From Chytridium lagenaria (taxonomy: Eukaryota > Chytridiomycota > Chytridiomycetes > Chytridiales > Chytridiaceae), in the NCBI GenBank assembly GCA_025449115.1, contig JAHLKC010000036.1, positions 228,506 through 292,505 of the forward strand: DNA of 64,000 nt, read 5' to 3'. Under the pieces are notes generated by a model. It worked only from the letters and a program-made list of their open reading frames with translations. It did no database searches and was not told the origin of the DNA. Every line of letters starts with the position of its first letter. Positions within the stretch are counted from its first letter, which is position 1. The translations under genes and the position numbers were made by a program. Shown piece by piece: positions 26,077 through 35,565 of this stretch.

Positions 26077-27700
26077 TCAAGACAGGACATACCAATCTTC
26101 GACAACCCATACGTCATCCCGTCCTCCAACAAACTCCGCTACCATAACCTCAAGTCCAGTAATAAACCTCAAATCCTCCGCCTTCTTCGCCGTCCTCAAC
26201 GCAGTCGGACTAACACAATTGACGTCCGCATTACACCTATCAACAAAATACTCGGCGTCCCTCTCCCCCTTCCTCCCAAGGTACATGTCCGACCCATGTT
26301 TCTCATACTCTTCAGGGATAAGCCCCGGGGACCATATCCGTTCCAAATCTTTTTCGTCACCGGCTGGAGGAGGTGCCAAAGGACCATCAGGACGTTAATA
26401 CGCGGATACAGCTGAGATTAGCAGTAATGTGGGTTGGGGGGGTCTTAGATTCAACGGTGCATTGGGACCTTTGAGTTTCCATAATCCTGCGACGGAAGGG
26501 TCAACATCTTTCGGGATGACGAGAACGTAGTCAGAGAAGGCTTTGTAAATGATATAACCGTGTGGGATAACGATAGCGGTTTTGACAGGTGACGATGGTG
26601 CGGTTAGATCAACGTCAATGTAGACGGTTTGGAGCGGAGCGGCGTATCTTGGGGCAGTGTAGATGGGCTTCTGGGTTAGGAAAGCCGGTGGTGGTTGAGC
26701 ATGGGGCGTGTGGGGCGGTGGTGGTTGGGAGAGCGGTGGTTGTAGAACGGGTGTTTAACTTTGACGTATTTGGCCATTTGTGTGGCGGCTCCGTTAGACG
26801 ACGTATGCTTGCGCGAGGACGGTTGTCGACGGGTCGTGAAGCGGGGAGGGTGGGGACGGTGGTGGTGATGGTGGTGACGGGTGCAGCGGTGATCTTAGAT
26901 GGATGGAACACTGATGAGTCACGTTTTCGTTTTCTCCTGATAACGAATAAATAACGGGTCGATATCCTCTACGACGGGTAGACTAACAATAAGACTTTGA
27001 AACCAATGTCGAAGGCTTCCAAAGTTGATAAAAGTCCTGTTGTTTCCAGGGATAGGAGTGATGGGAGTGGGACGGCTGGTGGTTGTGTTAGAGTCGAAAC
27101 CATCTGAATTTTTCGCTGCAACCAAGATTAACACCAGAAGATATCCGGCAGTGGAATACCTTAGGAATGATTCCTGATCTAGAATGAAATCCAGAACAGA
27201 GAAGTGTGAAAAGACTCGCTTGGCACATGACTTGTAGCAATCACTGTTTAAAATATCGGCAGCGGTGAAAGGCCCATGAGCTCAGACGCTGATCAGCGGT
27301 ACCATGCGCGATACTATCAATAAAAAGCCTTTCATATACACGCGTCCCTAAATTTAGGGCAAAGGCTCTGCCTGCACCTTCACCAGATCTTGTCAACATG
27401 GTGTGTCTTCCGATAATGCTGCGAGAAATTAAAATCAGCGATATAAAGTATAAAATGGGGTTTTATCAACCAGCAACACTTACAAAGTAGAAGAGAGGAT
27501 CGTCTGGTAAATGTTGAAGTTTCCCAAGATCACATTCTGACCCGCCAACCTGATCGCAAGCTGAGAAAGAAAAAAAAACAAAAGTTAATGTAATCTATTC
27601 CGTGGCAAGCAAAGAATACTCTTAAAGTGACATGACCGACAGCGTGAAAGTGTTTACGCGTCAATCCCCCTTAACGTCGTATACTCCGCTAAAGTCTCAC
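26077..27700 (-). pseudogene. Tyrosinase pseudogene (CuB half and C-terminal extension)
   Basis: Parallel in order to the tyrosinase at 35.57-38.45 kb but broken. CuB remnants FHAVGHVT (about 27.64 kb) and GGSECDLGNF followed out of frame by LPDDPLFYF (about 27.5 kb). The segment after the second CuB histidines contains several stops (27.25-27.41 kb). The C-terminal part has NFGSLRHWFQSLIVSLPVVE (about 27.0 kb), the Thr/Ala/Pro-rich linker (26.6-26.9 kb) and the terminal module with RKGERDAEYFVDRCNADVNC (26.1-26.4 kb). The signal peptide and CuA half are not recognisable. Loss of the CuA half means it cannot encode an active binuclear copper enzyme. Confidence 0.75.
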
Positions 27701-28484
27701 CGAATCTCCTTGATAGCAAGAGCGTCAAAAAGATTCCCCACGAAAGGCCCTACAACGTCGACGTAAGTTTCCCGCGCTACTTTATCTTTTTCATCTCATC
27801 GACCATGGATCCGATGACCTTGAAAACATTCGCGTTCAACCCACTCGCATCGATCCGTCCCCGTGTCTTGCGTACCAAAAGGAGCTGAACCCGTTCCGGA
27901 CAATGAACCATAAACACGACGCCGTTTGTTCCAACCAAAAAAATTGGAGGGACACATTTCATCATGCTACAAGGGTACGGGGACGCCATGGCTGTCAACC
28001 CCCATCATGGGGATGCAAGTGGAAAGGAAAAGTCAAAGGAGGGTTGGATATTTACTATCCGAAAATGTAAAGAAAATGACTTATAGTAATTTCGGAGGGC
28101 ATGACGACGCTATTATCATCCCCGAAAAAAAGGAAGCCACGCCGCTGCAGAATCACAATACGAAAGACTCTCACAGTCATCCAAAGTCCGTTTCGATACC
28201 CCAAACATCACGACCAAAAAAAAATAAAACATGAAAACAAAACATCTTTCAAAAACTCATGAAACGTGTGTTTTTTTTTTTGTTGACATATCACAATCGA
28301 CGAACCCCGTTTATGCTGAAAGACTGCATAAACTATCGGTCTTCTTCAACGTCATGGACTGGAAAGGGGTTGGGGGAATAGCCGGCCGTTGGTTTTTTTT
28401 TTGGGGTACGAGTCATTTATATTCATATTAAAACAAGGTCTTTGTGGCCAGACATTCTATATCGTCTCAAAATAGACCATAATA
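27701..28484. other. Degraded coding-like stretch and flank of the Ngaro insertion
   Basis: On the minus strand 27777-27998 reads VGTNGVVFMVHCPERVQLLL and NVFKVIGSMVDEMKK. After a one-base shift it continues as KVARETYVDVVGPFVGNLF (27.70-27.78 kb). The sequence looks protein-like and is not part of tyrosinase as far as I can see; family not recognised. 28.0-28.48 kb holds nothing supported. Confidence 0.35.
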
Positions 28485-28643
28485 TCCAGTAAGAAAGTCT
28501 AAGGGCAAATGGTGAGGTATACGTTTTGTTATTTATCCGCACAGATTGTCACAAAATCTTGCGGATAAATAAGGAAAATATAGGGAGGGACATTTGGTTA
28601 GTGTAACCATCTTTTTCTCTTCTTGGACGACCTGTGGGAAGAG
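28485..28643 (+). repeat. Split direct repeat A1
   Basis: About 159 bp from TCCAGTAAGAAAGTCTAAGG to CCTGTGGGAAGAG. It matches A2 except for single-base indels in an A/G run and in CTTGGACG versus CTTGACG. It contains the small inverted motif TTATCCGCA ... TGCGGATAA. Confidence 0.9.
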
Positions 28644-28679
28644 TTCGTCAAGAATTGTTTGCTGGCTGTCGCTTAAGGT

Positions 28680-30321
28680 ATGGCTGCTGTAGAACTTCCT
28701 CCTCTTCTTCCTTCTACTACCTCCTGGGAGGGGGTGTTGGTGTCGGTCATGGATGGGACTACCTTACTCAGGCCATTTCCGATTTGGGAGATGATAGGCT
28801 ATTCCGGGCTCTCTGATTAACCGTCGGGCTCGTCTGTTGGAGGTCTTGTCTTTTTATGAGGCGCGCCCTGTACGCGTTATGGGGTTGTCCCATTCACTAT
28901 GAATATCGTTAATGATATTCTGGCTGGCACTTTTGCTTGGAATCCTGCGGATTGGTTGCTAGGGGTGTGGGATGATGACGAAGAGGAGGAAGATGCAGGG
29001 GAAGCCAGCGCGGATAAATCCGGTGATGACTCTGAGGAGGTCCCAGAGGAAGTTGATTGGGTTTTCTAGGGTTAAGGCTTGGAGCGCGAGAACAAGAGGT
29101 TACGTAAGAAGACGTCGAAGGGTAAACGTGGATCTTCCTCTCGCCGTCGCAAGGGTTCAAACGTCGTAGAGGATCCAGCTCGTCCTCGGATACCTCGGCC
29201 TCGGACTCGGACTCTACGTCAGGTTCCTCGTCTTCGTCGTCGTCGGCGGATCGTGAACGTTTGGATTTAGGTCAGGACTTTGTCCCTGATCTTTTGGACA
29301 GGGTGAGTGTAATTTCAGTTCTTTCTGATTTTCAGTTCTTTCTGAGTAAAGAGGTTTATCTAAGAACCTGGGATTCTCGCTAGCGTATTCTCCTTGAGGG
29401 GTAGCAGTGCTTTCTCACTCACTCTTCTTTGTATTGTGTTATTTTTCTCTTTTCTTGGAAGGCTGGCGAGTTTTCGGCTACAGCAGTCCATTTCTTCTTT
29501 GTTTCATTTGGTTCGCTTCTGGGACATTGTGTGTTGGCCAATGTTTCTTTACTTTTCTCACGGGCGTTGGCCTTGAGGCGTTGGTCTCTCTAGTGGTAGT
29601 TCTCCTGTTGGGGGGGCTCCTAGCTCGACTGTTGGGGGCTCTCGGTTTATTCATTTATGCATTGGCATATAGGGCGTTTTCTAACCCCTTCTTTCTTGAT
29701 TACTAGAAACATGAGCGCTTTCACGTCTTGCTGCGTGATCTCCGCTCGGCTTGTGCCGCGTCCACAACTTCTTGGTCGTCGGCGGTCCGCGTTTTTCCGT
29801 CTCTCGCTTCTCGTCCCCTTTTTGTTCGGGAACTCCAGTTGGTTGAACGGGCTGGTATCAAGGCTGGTGCTTTGACGTCTCGCCAGCGTCGGAACTGGGC
29901 TTCGACTATTGCCAGTGTACAGGATAGTGTTGGTCCCATGGAGGCCGAGATGTTCATTTTCCGACGTCTCTTTGGGGATCTGGGTGAATCTCGCGAGGAT
30001 AGGGGTGTCCGTTCGCGTCGTGAACGTATTCGCCGCAAGTTTCTCAAGGATCGTAAGCTCCAGGCGGCATCGGCGGCTGTGGATGTTGCGGTTGTGGGGT
30101 CTTCGGGGGTTAAGGCCGGTGGGACCTCGCGTTCACGCGTGAGTTCGACTTCCACGTTGTCGGGGGGTCTCAAGGCTCGTCGTTTTCAGTGTTTTCATTG
30201 TGAGTCCTCGGCTCACGATGCCAAGGATTGTACGGTTAAGTGCACACGTCCCACCACTCGTCGTCCGGTGGGGTTTCTCTTGTCGGTGTGCACCCGTCTG
30301 TCCTGTCCTTGTATGAAGTAG
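28680..30321 (+). CDS. Gag-like protein of the Ngaro element (frame-disrupted)
   Basis: ATG at 28680 (MAAVELPPLLPSTTSWE). Coding sequence drifts between frames through an acidic region (GVWDDDEEEEDAGEAS), a basic KRLRKKTSKGKRGSSSRRRK stretch and a Ser/Asp run to 29.3 kb. A probable intron or spacer (29303-29706, GTGAGT...ACTAG) precedes the second part (HVLLRDLRSACAASTTSW to 30321). This ends with a CCHC zinc knuckle, CFHCESSAHDAKDC (C-x2-C-x4-H-x4-C), at about 30192-30233. The knuckle would bind element RNA. The frame switches look like one-base indels. A polyadenylation-like AATAAA follows at 30484. Confidence 0.6.
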
Positions 30322-30531
30322 TTGTACTTCTTTCGTTAAATTCGTTTCTCGGTTCCCTTTTCTTTTCCACCGCGTTGTTTCTTTTCGTTTGCGAATATCT
30401 CTTGTGTTGGCGCGGTTGGGTGTTGGATCAAGGCTTGTGCTCTATCTTGTTGTTCTATTTGTTGGCCTTTTCCTTTTGTTCGCAATAAACATTCTCTGTT
30501 TCTTTAACTCGTTTGATTGTGTTTTCTTTTC

Positions 30532-32838
30532 ATGGTCCAGGGTGCGGAGAGTTCTTTTTCTCCGCGTTCTTGGTGTTGTCTGGATGGCACGGGCGCTCTC
30601 CCTCCGTCGGAACGGGCTATGCGCCAGGTTCTGGACACTCTTTTACACGGGACTGGTCATGCGGAACCTTCTTCATTGACATTTCCGGACCCCCTTCGTT
30701 TTAAAGCGGGGGGGGTTGATACGTCTCGTTTGTCTTTCTGGCAGGAGGTGGTGGCGTACTCACCTTCTCGGGAGGCTTCCCAAATCCTTCGTTGGATCGA
30801 ATTCGGGGTGACAGTGGAGGAGTTTGTCTCTCCTACCGGCTTCAAGGGCGTGTTTAAGGGTGTTTCTTATGATTCCCCCTTGCCTCCGCGTTACGTCCAC
30901 CCGGGTTATCCGGTGGATTCTACTTTCCGCCACTTTGTGGCGGATTCTTTTGCGGAAGACTTGGTCTCGGGTGCTCGAATTATGGTGTCGACGGATTCCA
31001 CGGCTCCGCCTTCAGTGTGGACAGTTAGTGGGTGTGTTATTGAACCCACCAAGCCTCGAAAGTGTGACGACTGCACTTTTCTCAATCTCTGGATGTCGCC
31101 ACCCTCCTTTACCATGGAGGGTCTTTTATCTCTTACATATTGGCGGGATTCCTCGGAGGCCGCGGTTATTGATCTCAAGGCATGTTTTCAAAATATTCGC
31201 CTTCATCCGTCCTCCTACAAGTATTTCGGTTCTTGGGGTCCCCTTCCATCCGGGGTACAGGCGTGGTTCTTATCCACTGTCCTAGTTTTTGGTTGGTCTC
31301 CGTCTCCATATGTGGCGCAGATGTTGGGTGTGGCTCTTACGCGGTTCTTACGGGCGTGGCGTTTTCCATGCCTAATTTGGATTGATGACGTCGCAATAGC
31401 TCCTCGCTTGTCGGCGCAGTGCTCTAGTCAGTGTTCAGGGCAGGATGCCGTCTCTGCTTGGTGCCTTGTAGTTATTTTGGGTGGATTTTATATATCTATC
31501 TCGAAATCGATGTTTCAGTCTTCCTCGTCGTTTCGCTTCCTCGGTTTTCTGGTGGACCTGGTGGCTCGAACCTTTTCCATTCCCGGGGATAAACAGGATG
31601 TCTTTGTCTCGTTGGCTGATGACCTCTTACGGGGGGCGCGGTTTGACCTTACCTCTTTGGAGAGGCTGGCCGGCAAATGCGCCCACTTTTCCATGGTTAT
31701 TCCTGGCGGTTTGGCTTTTACTCGCCAAATGTACCTTGTCATCGCTCGGTTTCGTCGGGGTCTTTCCAGGCGACGGCATGCTTCGTCGGCTCTCTCTCTT
31801 GTGGGCTTTCCTTTGGTGGTGGAAGAGATTCGTGTATGGCGGGAGTGGGTTTGTGCCAACCAACCCTATCTTTGGTCGTCTTCCGCTCACCGGGTGTTGG
31901 TTTTACGGACGGATGCCAGTAACTACCGGTGGGGGGGTCACTTGTATACCTCATCGCGGACTCATCGTTTGTCTTCGGTGGGGGTACTCAGTCCTTCACT
32001 AGGGGATGTGTCTGCTGGGGCTCCTTTCGATGAAGGCTATCTCGAGTCGGCCGGCATCTCTATCAATGTTAGAGAGGCGGCTGCTTGTCGTCTTGCCCTC
32101 TCGTCCCTTTCTTCCTCGTTGTCTCGATGCTTTGTTGACGTTTACGCCTCGGATTCGCTCTTGTTGGCGGTCGCATCTCCATCTGTTCAAGCTTGGCTGG
32201 ACATCGGTGTGGATAACCAAGGCGTATATCAGTCTCTCCTTAAGGGCTCTTCTCGTTCCCCGGCCCTTAATGACGAAATTAAGGCTATTTTCGAACTGGC
32301 GCGTGTGGGTGGTTTTCGTCTCCAGTTTCATCACATTTCCGGGGTGTTAAATGTGGAGGCGGATGCCATCTCCCGGGAGGATGTGGGCGGCGATTTTTCT
32401 TTATCTGCACCTTTGTTTCAACGTGTGGTGTCGGCCTTTGGTCCCTTTTCCCTTGATGCTATGGCATCTTCCCGTAACGCTCGTTGTCCTCGTTTCTTAT
32501 CTCGCTATTGGTGCCCTTCCACTTCCGGGGTGAACGTGCTTTCTTGGTTCCCTGCACCGGGCTCTAGGGAGCATTTGTATGTTTTTCCCCCTTTTATCAT
32601 GATCCGGTCGGTTTTGGACCATCTTCTTTCTTTGCCGGTTACTTTTGTTATTATTGTTCCCGAGGTTTTCGAATCTTGGTGGCCTCTCTTGCAAGCTTCT
32701 GCTTCCTCGTCGTTTCCTTTGTCTGAACCCTTTACTTTATCGGTTCAGGCTTATGATCCCGTTTCTCGTTCTTATTCTTTTATTCGCCTTCCTCATCGAT
32801 TGTGGGTCTTTTCTGTTCAACACCTCGTTTCTCTTTGA
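30532..32838 (+). CDS. Reverse transcriptase / RNase H of the Ngaro element
   Basis: Uninterrupted frame of about 769 codons. The first ATG is at 30532; sequence just after it (CATGGTCCAG|GGTG) could instead be a splice acceptor. RT motifs: FLNLWMSPPSF, VIDLKACFQNIRLHPSSYKY, LVFGWSPSPYVAQML, and the catalytic box WIDDVA in place of YxDD. RNase H follows with RTDASNYRWGGHLY, NVREAAACRLAL, YASDSLLLAV and NVEADAISRE, which supply the acidic active-site residues. It copies the element RNA to DNA. The RT/RH order and sequence style are of the DIRS/Ngaro order, not LTR elements. It is the longest intact ORF in the window. Confidence 0.88.
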   Translation: MVQGAESSFSPRSWCCLDGTGALPPSERAMRQVLDTLLHGTGHAEPSSLTFPDPLRFKAGGVDTSRLSFWQEVVAYSPSREASQILRWIEFGVTVEEFVSPTGFKGVFKGVSYDSPLPPRYVHPGYPVDSTFRHFVADSFAEDLVSGARIMVSTDSTAPPSVWTVSGCVIEPTKPRKCDDCTFLNLWMSPPSFTMEGLLSLTYWRDSSEAAVIDLKACFQNIRLHPSSYKYFGSWGPLPSGVQAWFLSTVLVFGWSPSPYVAQMLGVALTRFLRAWRFPCLIWIDDVAIAPRLSAQCSSQCSGQDAVSAWCLVVILGGFYISISKSMFQSSSSFRFLGFLVDLVARTFSIPGDKQDVFVSLADDLLRGARFDLTSLERLAGKCAHFSMVIPGGLAFTRQMYLVIARFRRGLSRRRHASSALSLVGFPLVVEEIRVWREWVCANQPYLWSSSAHRVLVLRTDASNYRWGGHLYTSSRTHRLSSVGVLSPSLGDVSAGAPFDEGYLESAGISINVREAAACRLALSSLSSSLSRCFVDVYASDSLLLAVASPSVQAWLDIGVDNQGVYQSLLKGSSRSPALNDEIKAIFELARVGGFRLQFHHISGVLNVEADAISREDVGGDFSLSAPLFQRVVSAFGPFSLDAMASSRNARCPRFLSRYWCPSTSGVNVLSWFPAPGSREHLYVFPPFIMIRSVLDHLLSLPVTFVIIVPEVFESWWPLLQASASSSFPLSEPFTLSVQAYDPVSRSYSFIRLPHRLWVFSVQHLVSL

Positions 32839-32865
32839 CTTCGGGTCTTTAATACATCCATTTAG

Positions 32866-34253
32866 CCTCATGCCTGGTCTTTGTGCTTGTCTTGTGGATT
32901 GCGTCTTCCGTTGAGGGCTCGATTCTGTTTGGACTGTGGTTGTCCTCAGTCGTCTTCGGTGGGCGGTCATGCGGCTCTCCCTTTGGAGGTTAGGTTCGCT
33001 TCTCCTATTGTCGCTGATACCCTCATCGCTTTCCATGCTTGGCGGGTGTCGTCTTCCAAGATGACCTCTCAGCGGAAAGTTCTGGAGGCCTTCCACGTAT
33101 TCTTGCAGGCTCAGCCCATTTTTGTGGATCCCTCTCGCTGCTCGTCTGAATCCGTGGTCGCGTTTCTTATATCGTTAGATGAGATGGGCCGTACGCAGTA
33201 CCATTCGCCGTCTTGTCCCCATCGTGGCTCAGCTACTGCGTCCAATCGCCGCGTGAATCATTGTGATGGGATGGCTTGCCCTTCGCCTTCGACATGTCCT
33301 CATACGGGGTCTCTCGCCGACGCTCTTTCGGATTTGCCCTTATCGGGCTGCGGCGGGTTCCGTTGAAAAAACTATTAGTCTTCTCCGTTCAGCCTTCTCG
33401 GACCCGTCTCTGGTTCCTCGACTCCACGGGGTTAATCCTATTGATGACCCTTTGGTGTCCTCCTATCTTTCTTTCGTTCGGTCCAGGGCGAGGACCTCGT
33501 TAGTGGCTCCAGTGCAGGCTTTACCGGTCTTCTCGGATAAGGTGGCTGTGGCGGTGACGTTCTGGCGACGTAAGGCTCAGGTTGTTGCAGGCGCACGTAA
33601 CTCTTTTCCGCCTTTTACCCGGTTAGCTTTGTTGCAGAACGTGTCTTTCGTTCTTCTTATGTCGTCTGTCACACGCCGAGGTGGTGATCTCGTCCGCCTT
33701 CACCCCCTGGCTTTTCACTGGCTTCCGAATTTTACGAGTATTCATATAGCCTTATTTTCGGGCAAGACTATTACTGGGGGTATTGTCGATCGCCTTATTC
33801 TCTCTCGCAATATGGACTCTCCCAGTTTTGTGTGCTATTTCCGCTTTGGCTGCTTATGCTTCCGAAGCGGCACTTTTGGCCGTTCCTGTGGTATCTTGGT
33901 CTTGTCTGTTCCCTTTGGATTCATGACTCCCGGGAGTTGGAACGGAGTCCCGGTCGGCACGTCTCTTTCAGGCTGCTTTTAAAGCCGCTTTGGTGGCTTC
34001 TCCCGTTCGCCAATGATACCTTGCAGGGCATGCGTGTGGCTGGGGCTATTTCGGCATCTGTGGATGACGCGGGTTTGCCGAGGTTATGCGTGCCGGCGCG
34101 TGGCGTTCGGCGGCCACTGCCGCTCGTTATAGCTCGTTGGCCACGGTTTTGTCCTCGGGTGCCGGTGTCACGCTCCCTCAGTTGCGATCATGGCGGGACG
34201 AATTAGCGGATTTTCTCTTTTTTGCTAATTGGGCTGTTCGTCCCTCCCAATAA
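32866..34253 (+). CDS. Tyrosine recombinase of the Ngaro element (frame-disrupted)
   Basis: Begins in the same frame as RT, one stop downstream, with a zinc-ribbon-like CLSCGLRLPLRARFCLDCG. A helical N-terminal core-binding-like region follows (KVLEAFHVFLQAQPIFVD), then a frame change near 33.23 kb into CPYRAAAGSVEKTISLLR and the catalytic domain. The first catalytic Arg is likely in SSVTRRGGDLVRLH (33.66-33.71 kb). After further frame changes near 33.8-34.1 kb come LQGMRVAGAIS and AGAWRSAATAARYSS, with the likely nucleophilic Tyr in AARY. Ends PSQ, TAA at 34253, followed by AATAAA-like sequence. The recombinase integrates the circular DNA. Frame breaks make this copy probably inactive if they are real. 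Confidence 0.7.
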
Positions 34254-34332
34254 ATTGTGGTCCCTCGTGTCCCTTTGTTCCTTTCCTTTCTTTTCTAGCT
34301 ATGGAGTGCGTGGAGCGGTGGCGGTTACGCGC

Positions 34333-34386
34333 TTTGGCGCGGAATAGCTACTTTCCATAGCTGAATCTGGATAGTATAGGACATAA
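34333..34386 (+). repeat. Split direct repeat B1
   Basis: 54 bp starting TTTGGCGCGGAATAGCTACT and ending GTATAGGACATAA. Matches B2 exactly over this length and abuts A2. Confidence 0.9.
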
Positions 34387-34388
34387 TC

Positions 34389-34547
34389 TCCAGTAAGAAA
34401 GTCTAAGGGCAAATGGTGAGGTATACGTTTTGTTATTTATCCGCACAGATTGTCACAAAATCTTGCGGATAAATAAGGGAAAATATAGGGAGGGACATTT
34501 GGTTAGTGTAACCATCTTTTTCTCTTCTTGACGACCTGTGGGAAGAG
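34389..34547 (+). repeat. Split direct repeat A2
   Basis: Second copy of the A repeat, directly after B1; near-identical to A1, which is 5.9 kb upstream in the same orientation. Confidence 0.9.
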
Positions 34548-34650
34548 CCTAGCACCATCTTTCCCTTTCCTACTTTCGTTTTATTTTTTAATTAGGTATC
34601 ACCATTTTGATTCACGGTGGGTTCGATCCCCGCCGGATGGTGCTAGGCTC
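34545..34650. repeat. 15-bp inverted repeat with tRNA T-arm-like sequence
   Basis: Perfect arms GAGCCTAGCACCATC (34545-34559) and GATGGTGCTAGGCTC (34636-34650) enclose 76 bases. Just inside the right arm is GGTGGGTTCGATCCCCGCC, which has the stem and TTCGATC loop of a tRNA T-arm. No D-arm or A box is present, so it is not a functional tRNA gene. It lies in the gap between A2 and B2. Confidence 0.75.
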
Positions 34651-34689
34651 GTCGCGATTCCGCGCCAGCTGCGGGCGGTTTTACCCGTT

Positions 34690-34743
34690 TTTGGCGCGGA
34701 ATAGCTACTTTCCATAGCTGAATCTGGATAGTATAGGACATAA
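34690..34743 (+). repeat. Split direct repeat B2 (right end of element)
   Basis: Exact match to B1; the match stops at ACATAA, after which A-rich host sequence begins. This marks the right end of the Ngaro element. Confidence 0.85.
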
Positions 34744-35565
34744 AATAAAAAATAAATTCCCAAGGGGCTTCCAAAACGCACACAAAACGACACAAAGGGG
34801 AAGCTTGAAAAATAGGGAAACATAAAAAAAAAAAACTGAAAGCACACAAAACGATAAGGGGAAAGGCTTGCAAAATAGAAACCCAAAACCCAAAAACCCA
34901 AAAACACCAAAAACACCATACAATTCCCCTTCACCAAAACAAAAAAAAACAAACAATCTTTACTCAAAAAAAAAGCATCATTGTTTATTCAAAACCATTG
35001 CTCACACAGTGCAAGCTCGTCAACACACAAAAAAACTCGGTTCAAAAAAAAAAAACAAAACGGAGAGGGGAGACAGACAGACAGACATCTTTCGCCAGAC
35101 AACAAACAAAATACAAACAGAGGATTACAAGAAAACAAAATCTTAAAAAAGAAACCAACAAAAAAAAAGGGCGCACCGGAATTGAACAACGTAAAAAGAA
35201 AGGGCGTAACCACAAGACATAGAAAACAAGGTGCAAAAACAGATAACCAACAACATTGCTGAAATGTGTTTTTCGCCATCAAAAAGAAAAAACCATTTTA
35301 TAAAACGAAAAAACAGTCATAACCGATATTCATGAAAAAAACGTACTTGGACAAAACCGATAAACCGAGAAAAACCGGTAAAAGTTAGGAGAAACAAAAC
35401 AAAACAAAAAAATATAGATAGGATCTGACCCAAAGAGTAAACGAAAAAAAATGTCCGCAAACACAAAAAAAGGGGAGAACGGGTGACGACGACAGAAATG
35501 AAATCATCCTTCCTTAATACCTCCTCTTACTCCCACACTTTCTCTTCCCCCCACAACCGTCCCAT
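34744..35565. other. A/C-rich low-complexity flank downstream of tyrosinase
   Basis: Long runs of A and AAC-type simple sequence with several poly-A tracts of 8-10. No gene supported. It is the 3' side of the minus-strand tyrosinase. Confidence 0.6.

Larger units (their letters stand above)
28485..34743 (+). mobile_element. Ngaro-like tyrosine-recombinase retrotransposon with split direct repeats
   Basis: Order on the plus strand: repeat A1 (28485-28643), gag-like ORF with zinc knuckle, reverse transcriptase/RNase H, tyrosine recombinase, then B1 (34333-34386), A2 (34389-34547) and B2 (34690-34743). A1 matches A2 and B1 matches B2 almost exactly. The arrangement A1-ORFs-B1-A2-B2 is the split direct repeat layout of Ngaro/PAT-type DIRS-order elements, which integrate through a circular intermediate with the recombinase and so make no target-site duplication. 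No methyltransferase domain follows the RNase H, which favours Ngaro over DIRS1. Ends are inferred from where the repeat pairs stop matching. Nearly identical repeats suggest recent insertion, although the ORFs contain frameshifts. It sits between two tyrosinase copies. Confidence 0.82.

Noticed and set aside
29721..31859. Minus-strand ORFs opposite the Ngaro gag and RT
   Set aside because: Shadows of the plus-strand gag and RT, which have recognisable motifs.
34600..34650. Possible tRNA gene (perfect T-arm GTGGGTTCGATCCCCGC)
   Set aside because: No D-arm, anticodon arm or A box upstream; the acceptor stem pairs only in part. Recorded as a hairpin repeat instead.
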